A stretch of DNA of 64,000 nt from Actinoallomurus spadix (lineage in GTDB: Bacteria > Actinomycetota > Actinomycetes > Streptosporangiales > Streptosporangiaceae), in assembly GCF_024055725.1 (NCBI RefSeq), contig NZ_JAMXMX010000009.1, positions 237,359 through 301,358 of the forward strand. Direction: 5' to 3'. This document shows positions 49,483 through 57,735 of the stretch, in pieces. The position numbers were made by a program, and so were the translations under genes. The notes below the pieces were generated by a model, which searched no databases, was not told the DNA's origin, and worked only from the letters and a program-made list of their open reading frames with translations. The first letter of the stretch is position 1; each line of letters begins with the position of its first letter.

Positions 49483-50331
49483 TCAGGACGTCTGGTCGGC
49501 GCGTGCCGGCAGGTAGGTGGCGGCGTAGGTGTCGAGGACGGACAGGACCTCGTCTCTCGGGCCCGAGGGGAGGCGGAGGACGACCTCCTCGATGCCGAGG
49601 GAGGCGTAGTGATCGAGCTTTCCCAGGGTCGGCTCGGTGCCGAAGGCGATGACCGGGACGGGATCGCGGCCGGCGCGGGCGCAGGCGTCGCGCAGGGCGG
49701 GCAGCGCCGCGCGGATGCCCGCACCGCCGATGGGCAGCCAGCCGTCGCCGTACTCCGCGATGTGCCGGAACAGCGTCGGTCCGGCCGCACCGCCGAGCAG
49801 AACCGGGATCGGCCGCGCCGGTTTGGGCCAGGCCCACGACGGCGCGAGGCGCACGTGCTCTCCCTCGTACGACGCCTCGTCCCGTTCCCACAGGGCGCGC
49901 ATGGCGAGGACGTGCTCGCGGGCGCGGTCACGGCGGGTGTCCCACCGCACGCCGTGGTCGGCGGCCTCCTCGCGGTTCCAGCCGAAGCCGACACCCAGGA
50001 CGACCCGTCCGCCGCTGAGGTGGTCGAGGGTCGCGACGGCCTTGGCGGTGACGATCGGCTCCCGCTCGGCGATGAGCGTGACACCGGTGCCCAGGACGAT
50101 CCGTGAGGTGACCGACGCGGCCGCGGCCAGGGCGACGAGCGGATCGAGGGTCCGCGCGTACTCCTCCGGCAGGACCGGGTCACCGGTCGGTGGCGGGGTG
50201 GCGCGGCTCACCGGGATGTGCGTGTGCTCGGGCAGGTAGAGGGAGGTGAACCCGCGCCGTTCGGCCGCCACGGCGAGTTCGGGGACGGGCATGGCCCGGT
50301 CGGTGGCGAACATCGTGACGCCGAGTCTCAT
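49483..50331 (-). CDS. F420-type LLM-class oxidoreductase
   Basis: A 282-residue luciferase-like protein of the F420 subgroup. Features are MRLGVTMFATDRAM, GFTSLYLPEHTHIP, RIVLGTGVTLIAEREP, DHLSGGRVVLGVGFGWN and IPVLLGGAAGPTLFRHIAEYGDGW. It is divergent from the hydrolase-LLM-LLM operon, with one KstR2-like site near each start. It ends before a U-tract terminator at 49343. Substrate unknown. Confidence 0.92.
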   Translation of the reverse strand: MRLGVTMFATDRAMPVPELAVAAERRGFTSLYLPEHTHIPVSRATPPPTGDPVLPEEYARTLDPLVALAAAASVTSRIVLGTGVTLIAEREPIVTAKAVATLDHLSGGRVVLGVGFGWNREEAADHGVRWDTRRDRAREHVLAMRALWERDEASYEGEHVRLAPSWAWPKPARPIPVLLGGAAGPTLFRHIAEYGDGWLPIGGAGIRAALPALRDACARAGRDPVPVIAFGTEPTLGKLDHYASLGIEEVVLRLPSGPRDEVLSVLDTYAATYLPARADQTS

Positions 50332-50352
50332 GGCCCCTCCGAAGGTTGTTCG

Positions 50353-50370
50353 ACCAAGCGATTGCTCGGT
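50353..50370. promoter_or_regulatory. KstR2-like operator, left arm of the divergent LLM locus
   Basis: ACCAAGCG-AT-TGCTCGGT; its first 14 bases match the KstR2 consensus with one mismatch. It lies 21 bp from the minus-strand LLM start. Confidence 0.7.
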
Positions 50371-50386
50371 AATTGTAGATTGATGT

Positions 50387-50404
50387 AGCGTGCGCTTGTT
50401 CGGT
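50387..50404. promoter_or_regulatory. KstR2-like operator, right arm of the divergent LLM locus
   Basis: AGCGTGCG-CT-TGTTCGGT; its first 14 bases have two mismatches to the KstR2 consensus. It is centred 34 bp from the neighbouring site and 28 bp before the hydrolase ATG. Confidence 0.5.
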
Positions 50405-50432
50405 GACTGTCGGTACGACAGAGAGGGGCGCC

Positions 50433-51245
50433 ATGCCGTTCGCGGACCTCGCGGACCCCGGCCGGCCGGGAGGCGGCGTCCGGCTGTTCCACACCGACGA
50501 CGGGGCCGGCGACCCGCCGCTCCTCCTCGTGCACGGCTGGGGGTCGGACTCCCAGGAATGGGCCTGGCACCTGCCGGACCTGGTGACGCGGCGCCGCGTC
50601 ATCGCCGTCGACCTGCGCGGCCACGGCGCCTCCTCGACGCCGCCGAGCGGCTTCCGGCCACGTGACATGGCCACCGACCTCCTGCGGCTGCTGGACCACC
50701 TCGACGTCCCGCAGGTCATCGGGGTCGGCCACTCGATGGGCGGCCAGATCGTCAGCATCCTCGCGGTCGAGCATCCCGACCGAGTCAAGGCGCTCGTCTG
50801 CGTGGACCCGGGTTACGGGCATCCCCCCGAGATCTCGGCGGGCGCTCCCGCACAGGTACGGGCGCTGCGGGCGGACGCCGGCGCCGCCCTGGAGATCGAC
50901 GCGTGGTGCTACACGCCGGTGACCCCGCCCATGATCCAGGTGTGGCACGCCCGGCGGCTGCTCGCCATGCCGCCGTACGTGCTGGCCGAGGCGTTCGCGG
51001 GGCTGTTCACCGGCGAGGACCAGATCGGCACCCGGCCGGCGTCCGACGCCTACCTCAAGCGCCGCGAGTGCCCGGTCCTCACCTTCCGTTTCGACCCGGC
51101 CCAGGCCGCCTGGGAGGAGTCGCTGTTCACGCACCCCGCCTCGGCGACCGTGACCTGGCCCGGCTCGGGCCACCGCCTCCATGAGGAACGCCCCAGGGAA
51201 TTCCTGCTCGTCATGAACCGATGGATCAAAGGGGTAACGCAGTGA
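50433..51245 (+). CDS. Alpha/beta-hydrolase fold protein
   Basis: A 270-residue alpha/beta hydrolase. HGWGSDSQEW forms the oxyanion hole, GHSMGG carries the nucleophile Ser, and SGHRLHEERP carries the catalytic His. The body resembles ring-opening C-C hydrolases and esterases of meta-cleavage or enol-lactone pathways, but those cannot be told apart here. GAGGGG supports ATG 50433. It is first in an operon with two LLM genes; the next gene overlaps its stop (GTGA). Confidence 0.9.
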   Translation: MPFADLADPGRPGGGVRLFHTDDGAGDPPLLLVHGWGSDSQEWAWHLPDLVTRRRVIAVDLRGHGASSTPPSGFRPRDMATDLLRLLDHLDVPQVIGVGHSMGGQIVSILAVEHPDRVKALVCVDPGYGHPPEISAGAPAQVRALRADAGAALEIDAWCYTPVTPPMIQVWHARRLLAMPPYVLAEAFAGLFTGEDQIGTRPASDAYLKRRECPVLTFRFDPAQAAWEESLFTHPASATVTWPGSGHRLHEERPREFLLVMNRWIKGVTQ

Positions 51246-52492
51246 AGTTCGCCATCTTCCTCAATCCGCAGATTCCGGGGTCGGGCTACAGCGCCGAGGC
51301 GAACGCCAGGGCGAAGCGGCCGATCGGTCGGGACACCGAGTCGTACCAGCGGCTGCTGCACGAGGTCCGGGAGATCGCGGTCCACGCGGACCGGGTCGGT
51401 TTCGACGCCCTGATGATGACCGAGCACCACTTCCACTCCGAGGGCATGGAGTTCTCGGTCAACCCGCTGATGTTCCTCACCGACCTGGCGGCGCGCACCG
51501 AACGGATCCTGCTCGCCCCACTCGGCCTCGTCCTGCCGGCCTGGGACCCGATCCGCGCCGCCGAGGACGTCGCGCTGCTCGACCAGTTCTCCAGGGGCCG
51601 GCTGCGTCTCGGCGTCGCCCGCGGCTACCAGAACCGCTGGATGAACGTGCTCGGCCAGCGCTGGCACGCGGCGGCCGCTCGGTCCGACGGCTCGGCGTCG
51701 GACAACCGCAACTTCGACGTCTTCGGCGAGGTCCTGAAGATCATGAAGATGGCGTGGACGCAGGACACCCTGAAGTACAAGAGCGACGTCCTCGACTACC
51801 AGGTGCCGTTCCCGTACGAGGGCATCGGGGGCTGGCCGGCCACCGAGTGGACGCGGACGTTCGGCGCGCCGGGCGAGATCGACGACGAGGGCGTGATCCG
51901 CTCGGTCGCCGTGTGCCCGCGCCCGTACCAGGATCCCTACCCCGAGCTGTGGCAGCCGTTCACGATCAGCGACCGGTCCGTGATCCGGGCGGCTCAGGAG
52001 GGCATCCTGCCGTGGCTGTTCACGCCGAACCCGGACGACCACGCCGCCAAGGCCCGCCTGTACCAAGAGGAGTCGGCCAAGTGCGGCAAGGACTACAAGC
52101 TCGGCGAGCACACCGGCATCCTTAAGATCGTCGGAATGGCGGACACGCGTGAGGACGCCATCGAGACGTACGGCCGGAACATGCCCAAGGACTTCGCCGC
52201 GTTCTTCGGGCCGTTCGGGTACCTGGAGGTCATGCGCAAGAAGGAGGACGACCGGCACGTCCCCATCAGCCCGGAGAAGGGCGACTTCAAGCGCATGAAC
52301 GAGGTGGAGATGGCGCTGCTCGGCGGCCCGGACGACGTCAAGCGCGGCATCCAGCGGATGCTCGACCGGATGCCGGACCTCGAGTGGTTCGGCCTGTACA
52401 TGCAGGGCCAGCAGGGCGTACTGCCGCTCGACACCGTCAAGCGGAACCTCGAACTGTTCGCCACCAAGGTCATCCCCGAGTTCGCGGACTGA
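51242..52492 (+). CDS. LLM-class flavin-dependent monooxygenase
   Basis: A 416-residue, full-length luciferase-like monooxygenase, close in size to two-component FMNH2-dependent oxygenases. Features are VKFAIFLNPQIPG, GFDALMMTEHHFHSEG, RILLAPLGLVLPAWDPIRAAEDVALLDQFSRGRLRLGVARGYQ and a long C-terminal insertion (LKYKSDVLDYQVPFPY). GTG 51242 overlaps the hydrolase stop. It is the middle gene of the hydrolase-LLM-LLM operon. A flavin reductase partner is not adjacent. Confidence 0.93.
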   Translation: MKFAIFLNPQIPGSGYSAEANARAKRPIGRDTESYQRLLHEVREIAVHADRVGFDALMMTEHHFHSEGMEFSVNPLMFLTDLAARTERILLAPLGLVLPAWDPIRAAEDVALLDQFSRGRLRLGVARGYQNRWMNVLGQRWHAAAARSDGSASDNRNFDVFGEVLKIMKMAWTQDTLKYKSDVLDYQVPFPYEGIGGWPATEWTRTFGAPGEIDDEGVIRSVAVCPRPYQDPYPELWQPFTISDRSVIRAAQEGILPWLFTPNPDDHAAKARLYQEESAKCGKDYKLGEHTGILKIVGMADTREDAIETYGRNMPKDFAAFFGPFGYLEVMRKKEDDRHVPISPEKGDFKRMNEVEMALLGGPDDVKRGIQRMLDRMPDLEWFGLYMQGQQGVLPLDTVKRNLELFATKVIPEFAD

Positions 52493-52498
52493 CCGGCC

Positions 52499-53374
52499 AT
52501 GGAGTTCTGGCTCGGCGGGTTCTGCGACGCCGGAGAGTACGTCGGGCTGGCCCAGGCGGCCGAGAGACTGGGCTACGACACGCTCACCGTCTCGGACCAC
52601 CTGTTCCACGCCGACTTCACGTCCCGCTACCCCTACTCCCGGACGGGCGAGCCGCCGTACGACGCGACCACGCACTGGCCTGACGCCTGGGTCACCATCG
52701 GCGCGATGGCGACGGTGACCTCCCGCCTGAACTTCGCCACGAACGTCTACGTCGCCCCGGCGCGCGACCTGTTCACGGTGGCGAAGGCGGTGTCGACGGC
52801 GGCGGTGCTGTCGGGGAACCGCGTACGGTTCGGCGTCGGCGTCGGCTGGTGCGCCGACGAGTTCCGGCAGACCGGACAGGACTTCCACACGCGCGGCCGC
52901 CGGCTCGACGAGATGCTGCCGGCTCTTCGGGCGCTGTGGCGGGGCGGGCCCGTCGAGCACCACGGCGACTGGTACGACTTCGGGCCGCTGAGCATCGCGC
53001 CGGTCCCCTCCGCGCCGGTCCCGGTGTACGTCGGCGGGGACAGCGACGCGGCGCTGCGCCGTACGGCCCGGTTCGCCGACGGGTGGATCGGCAGCCGGAT
53101 CTATTCGGAGGACCGGCTGTCCGAGCTGCTCGAACGCCTGTCCGCGCACCTCGCCGACCACGGCCGCAAGCTCGGTGACCTGCGGGTCATCGCGCCGATC
53201 GGGGCGGCGCCGAGCCCGTCGCTGTACCGGAAGTGGCGGGAGCGCGGCGTCGACGGAACCATGGCCGCGCCCTGGTGGCTCGCCACGGAGGAGGAGAGGC
53301 GGCGCTGCTCCGGCCTGGCCCTGAAGATCGCGACGACGGAGCGCTTCGCCGAGGAGATCATCGCCCGGATGTGA
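52499..53374 (+). CDS. LLM-class F420-dependent oxidoreductase
   Basis: A 291-residue luciferase-like enzyme. Features are MEFWLGGFCDAGEYV, GYDTLTVSDHLFHADF, RLNFATNVYVAPARDLFTVAKA, RVRFGVGVGWCADEF and VPVYVGGDSDAALRRTARFADGWIG. The shorter length fits the F420 subgroup. It starts six bases after the preceding LLM stop and ends the operon. It is the fifth LLM enzyme in the window. Confidence 0.92.
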   Translation: MEFWLGGFCDAGEYVGLAQAAERLGYDTLTVSDHLFHADFTSRYPYSRTGEPPYDATTHWPDAWVTIGAMATVTSRLNFATNVYVAPARDLFTVAKAVSTAAVLSGNRVRFGVGVGWCADEFRQTGQDFHTRGRRLDEMLPALRALWRGGPVEHHGDWYDFGPLSIAPVPSAPVPVYVGGDSDAALRRTARFADGWIGSRIYSEDRLSELLERLSAHLADHGRKLGDLRVIAPIGAAPSPSLYRKWRERGVDGTMAAPWWLATEEERRRCSGLALKIATTERFAEEIIARM

Positions 53375-53428
53375 AAGCCGGAGCCGGCGGCCGGACCTCG
53401 ATCCCGAGCCGAGGCCGCGCTACGCTGC

Positions 53429-53445
53429 ACCTAAGCTGCTTAGGT
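53429..53445. promoter_or_regulatory. Perfect 17-bp BlaI-type operator palindrome
   Basis: ACCTAAGC-T-GCTTAGGT has perfect eight-base arms around one base and lies 20 bp before the His-rich protein ATG. The half site GCTTAGGT recurs before blaI (54216). Confidence 0.75.
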
Positions 53446-53465
53446 TTTAGGTGTGGAGGTGCGGG

Positions 53466-54197
53466 ATGGCGAAGACGGACGGGCGCGGCGGAAAGGCGGC
53501 GCGGCGCCGGAGCGCCCGGGAACGGCTCGCGGCCGAGCGGGCCGCCGCCGAGCGCAGGCGGCGGCGCCGGCGGATCACGAGGTGGGCGGCGAGCGGTGGC
53601 ATAGCCGCCGTCCTGCTCGCCGGCGGGATCTGGGCCGCGACGTCCGACGGCAAGAACAGCCCCGACCGGACCACCGCCCCGGTCACGGCGGCGGGCGCGG
53701 AGCCGGACTCGAAGGCCGGCCGCCCACCGTGGCCGCGCCCGGACGACACGGCCGACCGCGCCCGGAAGGAGGGGCTGGCCGTGGCCCCCATGGAGGGCAC
53801 CGCGGTGCACTTCCACTCCCACCTGGACATCCTGGTCGACGGGAAGGCGGTGCCGGTCCCCGCGAACCTGGGCATCGCGGCGTCCGGTGACGCCATGTCC
53901 GAGCTGCACACCCACGACACCTCCGGCGTGCTGCACATCGAGGCGCCCACCACCGGCAAGCGGTACACCCTCGGCCAGCTGTTCACCGAATGGAACGTCC
54001 CGCTCAGCGCCACCACGCTCGGCGGCCTCAAGGCCGACGACACCCGCACGCTGACCTCCTACGTCGACGGGAGCAGGCAGGACGGCGACCCCGCCGCGAT
54101 CCGGTTGACGGCGCACCGGGAGATCGCGCTGGTGTACGGGCCGGCGAACGCGCGCGCCCAGGTGCCGTCCCACTACGACTTCCCGGCGGGCGAATGA
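53466..54197 (+). CDS. Membrane-anchored His-rich protein of unknown function
   Basis: A 243-residue protein. A very basic N-terminus (residues 8-38) precedes a membrane helix (41-59) and a linker, then an extracytoplasmic domain with two histidine clusters, HFHSH (115-119) and ELHTHDTSGVLHIE (148-157). This suggests copper, zinc or other metal binding, or a redox role. GGAGG is ideally placed for ATG 53466. It sits behind the same palindrome type as blaI and just upstream of the blaI-M56 pair, so it is the probable regulated output. No named family is recognised. Confidence 0.8.
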   Translation: MAKTDGRGGKAARRRSARERLAAERAAAERRRRRRRITRWAASGGIAAVLLAGGIWAATSDGKNSPDRTTAPVTAAGAEPDSKAGRPPWPRPDDTADRARKEGLAVAPMEGTAVHFHSHLDILVDGKAVPVPANLGIAASGDAMSELHTHDTSGVLHIEAPTTGKRYTLGQLFTEWNVPLSATTLGGLKADDTRTLTSYVDGSRQDGDPAAIRLTAHREIALVYGPANARAQVPSHYDFPAGE

Positions 54198-54215
54198 CAC
54201 CCGATGTACTATCCG

Positions 54216-54223
54216 GCTTAGGT
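54216..54223. promoter_or_regulatory. BlaI operator half site before blaI
   Basis: GCTTAGGT repeats one arm of the palindrome at 53429; the opposite arm is degenerate. It lies 22 bp before the BlaI ATG, consistent with weaker autoregulation. Confidence 0.45.
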
Positions 54224-54245
54224 GAGATCGGCAGGGGGGAGGCGC

Positions 54246-54620
54246 ATGCCGCGGTTCGGAGAGCTCGAGGCGGCGATCATGGAGGTGATGTGGTCGGCCG
54301 ACAAGGCGATCACGGTCCGGGACGTCCGTGACCGGCTCGGCCGCGAGCCGGCTCCCGCCTACAACACCGTGCTCACGGTGACGGAGATCCTCTATCGGAA
54401 GGGCTGGCTGGCCCGCGAGAAGCACGGCCGCGCCTTCCGCTACTGGCCGGCGGGCAGCCGCGACGACTACACCGCCCAGTTGGTCGCCGAGGCCCTCGAC
54501 TCCGCGCAGGATCGTGCCGCCGCCCTCGTACGGTTCATGGAGAAGATGGAGCCGGGAGAGATGGCCGAGATCCGTCGCGCGCTCGACGACGCCAAGGCCG
54601 CCGACCGGCGGCCGCGATGA
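54246..54620 (+). CDS. BlaI/MecI/CopY-family repressor
   Basis: A 124-residue penicillinase-repressor-type winged helix protein. Conserved blocks are GELEAAIMEVMWSADKAITV, the HTH AYNTVLTVTEILYRKGWL and AREKHGRAFRYWPAG. The C-terminal dimerisation helix contains the region that partner proteases cut. AGGGGGGAGG precedes ATG 54246. The M56 peptidase start overlaps its stop (ATGA). Confidence 0.93.
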   Translation: MPRFGELEAAIMEVMWSADKAITVRDVRDRLGREPAPAYNTVLTVTEILYRKGWLAREKHGRAFRYWPAGSRDDYTAQLVAEALDSAQDRAAALVRFMEKMEPGEMAEIRRALDDAKAADRRPR

Positions 54621-55615
54621 TCGTCACGCTGCTGCTCCTGGGACACGCCCTGGTGCTGTCGACCGCCGGCACGGCCGCACTCCGCCGGGCAGGGTGGCCG
54701 TCGCGCGCGCCCCGCCTCGCGATCGCCGCCTGGCTGGGCATGTCCGCGTCCATCGTCGCCGCGGTGATCCTGGCCGGGCTGACCGCCACGTCCGCGGCGG
54801 TACGGTCCGGCGCCGCCCCGGGCCGGTGCTACGGCCCCGTGCGCTGGCCGTGCGCCCCCGAGGTCTTCTCGGAGATGGGCGTCCTGGCCGCGACCGGCGC
54901 CGTCGCCGCGCTCGCCCTGGCCGCCCGCGCCACGTGGTGTCTCATCGCGGAGTTCCGCGCCGCCGCCCGTGAGCGGAGCCTGCGGCTCGACGCGCTGACC
55001 CTGGTCGGCCGCGCCGACGCCCGGCTCGGCGTGACCGTCGTCGACCACGTGACCGCGGCCGCGTACTGCGTCCCCGGCCGCCGCGCCCGAATCGTCGTCA
55101 CCAGCGGCGCGCTCGCGGCCCTCGACGACGCGCAGTTGAGCGCCGTCCTCGCGCACGAACGCGCCCACCTGCGCCAGCGCCACCATCTCGCCCTGACCGC
55201 GAGCCGGTCCCTCGTCCGGGCGTTCGGCCCGCTCCCGCCGTTCACGACCGCGAGAAGCCAGATCGCCTTCCTGGCCGAGCTCGCCGCCGACGACGCCGCG
55301 GCGAAGCGGTCCGGCCGCCTCACCGTGGCCGAGAGCCTCCTCACGCTCTCCGAAGCCGTCCCGGCCGGGGCACCGGCCCCCGTGCTGGCCGCAGGCGGTA
55401 CGGCGACGGGCGCCCGCGCGCGCCGGCTCATCACCGGCACCCGGCCGCTCGGCCCCGTCCGTACCCTGCTCGGTCTCACCGTCACGGCGGCGGTCCTGAC
55501 CGCTCCGCTCGCCGCCGCCGGCCCGGTCATCACCACCGCGGTGGCCTGCTGCGGATCGTCGTCCACCCCCGCGCACGTCCTCTGCGCGCCGGGATGCCCG
55601 GCCCAGCCGGCCTGA
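54617..55615 (+). CDS. M56-family (BlaR1-like) membrane metallopeptidase
   Basis: A 332-residue membrane protease with about four helices and the zinc motif HERAH (His180-Glu181-His184) followed by ELAADDAA, typical of M56/M48 peptidases. The BlaR1-type penicillin-sensor domain is absent; the C-terminus instead ends in a short Cys-rich extracytoplasmic tail (VACCGSSS, LCAPGCP). It presumably cleaves or inactivates the BlaI repressor on an unknown signal. It is coupled to blaI. The Cys-rich tail could be the sensing element. Confidence 0.9.
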   Translation: MIVTLLLLGHALVLSTAGTAALRRAGWPSRAPRLAIAAWLGMSASIVAAVILAGLTATSAAVRSGAAPGRCYGPVRWPCAPEVFSEMGVLAATGAVAALALAARATWCLIAEFRAAARERSLRLDALTLVGRADARLGVTVVDHVTAAAYCVPGRRARIVVTSGALAALDDAQLSAVLAHERAHLRQRHHLALTASRSLVRAFGPLPPFTTARSQIAFLAELAADDAAAKRSGRLTVAESLLTLSEAVPAGAPAPVLAAGGTATGARARRLITGTRPLGPVRTLLGLTVTAAVLTAPLAAAGPVITTAVACCGSSSTPAHVLCAPGCPAQPA

Positions 55616-55718
55616 TCCGCGGTGGACGCGCCGGCGGATCAGCGGCGCTGCGCCTGACCGGCCTCCGGCGCGGCGGCCGGACTCGGCCTGGTCCGGCCGC
55701 GGCGCGACGAGGGGAGGG

Positions 55719-56522
55719 TCAGCGCACGATGGCCGGTTTCGTACGGGGCTGATGCCAGATCTGGAGGAGGCACCCGGACGGCTTCGTGTGGAATCGCAGG
55801 CGGTAGTCGCCGTGGCCCGCGGGAAGCGGCGGCAGGGGCAGCCTCCGCCCGGCGAGTTCGTGCAGGACGGCGTGGCCCGTGCCGAACCGGCAGCTCAGCT
55901 CCACGATCCGGTCGTAGGACCGGTCGGGTTCCGGGGGCACCGGGGAGATCGTCACGGACAGGGCCAGTTCGCCGTCGTGGATGGGCGGCCAGAACAGCGC
56001 CGAGCCTGAGACGGCGTCGACGAGGTCGGCGGACTCGGCGTAGGCGGGGACGGGGAGGATGTCGCCCATCGAGCGGGTGCGGTCGAGCAGGGCGAACTGG
56101 CCGGCCCGGATCCGGAGCGTGAGGTCGAGGTGCTCGGCGGACGCGGTGGTGCGCCGGTCGGGGGCGAAGTCGGCGGGGACGCCGCCGGGGAACCCGCGCG
56201 CGGCGATGAAGTCGGCGAGTTCGGCGTCGGTCACCTGGAGGGCGCGTTCGGCGAGGCCGGGGACGTCGCCCGGTTCCGGCCGCTCGAAGGTGGACATGAC
56301 GATGAAGCCGCGGGTTCCCGGCTCCGGGGGCCGCCAGCGGCTGACCTGGATCATTCCGCATCGCCGGCAGGCGGTGCGGTTGACGTTGACGGTCCGTCCG
56401 TCCTCGTCGGTCTCGGTGGCGGTCGCCTCCAGGCGGCCATCGCCGGGGATGTCGTGATCGTGGCCGCAGGCACGGAGGATCTGCTCCATCGCCACGTCGT
56501 CCCGGTTCGGAAAGGGCATCAT
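55719..56522 (-). CDS. Hypothetical protein coupled to SMI1 gene
   Basis: A 267-residue protein with no recognised domain. It has a CGHDHD cluster near residue 20 and a Cys pair in ACRRCGMIQV, compatible with a small zinc site, followed by an acidic helical region and C-terminal beta segments (DYRLRFHTKPSGCLLQIW). The ATG overlaps the SMI1 stop (ATGA), so the two are translationally coupled and probably act together. ATG 56489 is an alternative start. Confidence 0.75.
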   Translation of the reverse strand: MMPFPNRDDVAMEQILRACGHDHDIPGDGRLEATATETDEDGRTVNVNRTACRRCGMIQVSRWRPPEPGTRGFIVMSTFERPEPGDVPGLAERALQVTDAELADFIAARGFPGGVPADFAPDRRTTASAEHLDLTLRIRAGQFALLDRTRSMGDILPVPAYAESADLVDAVSGSALFWPPIHDGELALSVTISPVPPEPDRSYDRIVELSCRFGTGHAVLHELAGRRLPLPPLPAGHGDYRLRFHTKPSGCLLQIWHQPRTKPAIVR

Positions 56523-57673
56523 CGGCGGTCACCTCGGGGGCGGGAGAGGAGAGCCCTGCGGCGCCCGGGGGTGAGGGCGGCCGCGACGGCGGGATCGGCG
56601 AGCAGGGCGACGGGCGCGATGTGATCGGCGCTGCGCGGGCGCCAGTGGGCGAACGCGGCCTCGACGTCCCGCCAGAGGGCGTCGGGGTCATCGCGGTGCT
56701 CGTCCACCGCGGCCCTGACGAGGACGTCGAACTCGGGATTGCCGTACGTCATGGGGGACTCACCGTTTCGGAGGCGGGCTTGGTACTCGCCGACGAGCAG
56801 GTGGAAGTCCGGGCGGTCGGCGATCATCGCCGATTGGAGGACCGAATTGAAGTGGGGGGCGGTGTTCTCGGCGTGCTGGGCGAACAGCAGGGGCAGGAAC
56901 TCCTCGGTGAACAGCGGATCGGTCAAGAAGCCGTCGAGGCTGAAATGGGGAGACACCAGCCGGCTGAGCGACTGCCCGGCGGGACGGTCGAGGAAGAGCT
57001 GGAGCTGGGCGCGGAGCACGGTGGCGCGGTCGCTGCCGAACTCCTCCGCCTCGGCCAGGATCTCCTCGACGCCGTCGACGCGGCCCCCGAGGGCGTCGAG
57101 GCGCGCCTGTTCGACCGTGGCGTCCCACGCGTCCCGGACCTCGCCCTCCGGCTTGCGCATCTGGTGGAACTCGGCGTAGAGGTCCTCCATCAGCGCGAGG
57201 AAGGACGGGAACCGCTCCGGCGGTGCGGCCCGCCAGGAGAAGAGGCTGTAGGCGGCCCATTCGCCATCCTTACCGGCGTCGCCGGGATCGAGGAACAGGA
57301 TCCCGGCGTCGGCGTCCCGGGAGATCAGGAGGCCGCGGGAGAAGCAGGTGCCCTCCTCCGGATCCTCATCGCAGAGGTCCGCCCAGTTGTCCTCCCAGAA
57401 GGGCTCGATGTCACGGAGCCAGCCGATGTCGGATGTGTCGCGCATCTGCCAGACGAAGATGCCGGCGTCGCGCCAGCCGTCCGTCGTCAGGAGGAACTCG
57501 CGGTAGGACGGGGGCAGCCGCATGCCGATCCGCTCCTCGGCCGCGACGACGGCGTCCTCGGTGGCGGGGTCGAAGCCGAGCCAGCGGGTGCGCGCCACCT
57601 CCGGGTCGAGTTCGCCGTCGGCGCTGCGCACCCATTCGTCGCTCCAGCGCGTCAGCCATGGTCTCCATTCCAT
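56519..57673 (-). CDS. SMI1/KNR4-family protein
   Basis: A 384-residue protein. The SMI1/KNR4 (SUKH) domain spans about residues 25-190 with EDAVVAAEERIGMRLPPSYREFLLTTDGW and FLDPGDAGKDGEWAAYSLFSW. An extra C-terminal helical region (about 190-384) has no recognised family. SUKH proteins often neutralise polymorphic toxins, but no toxin gene is nearby, so a general role is equally possible. ATG 57673 was chosen; ATG 57682 is close. Confidence 0.85.
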   Translation of the reverse strand: MEWRPWLTRWSDEWVRSADGELDPEVARTRWLGFDPATEDAVVAAEERIGMRLPPSYREFLLTTDGWRDAGIFVWQMRDTSDIGWLRDIEPFWEDNWADLCDEDPEEGTCFSRGLLISRDADAGILFLDPGDAGKDGEWAAYSLFSWRAAPPERFPSFLALMEDLYAEFHQMRKPEGEVRDAWDATVEQARLDALGGRVDGVEEILAEAEEFGSDRATVLRAQLQLFLDRPAGQSLSRLVSPHFSLDGFLTDPLFTEEFLPLLFAQHAENTAPHFNSVLQSAMIADRPDFHLLVGEYQARLRNGESPMTYGNPEFDVLVRAAVDEHRDDPDALWRDVEAAFAHWRPRSADHIAPVALLADPAVAAALTPGRRRALLSRPRGDRR

Positions 57674-57735
57674 GGCGGGCATCCTGCCGACGGCGTACGA
57701 CATTCCACGCAGCCGGCATCGCCACGAACCGGGCC

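Noticed and set aside
53466..55615. The BlaI-M56 region as a beta-lactam resistance locus
   Set aside because: No beta-lactamase is nearby and the M56 protein lacks a penicillin-sensor domain.
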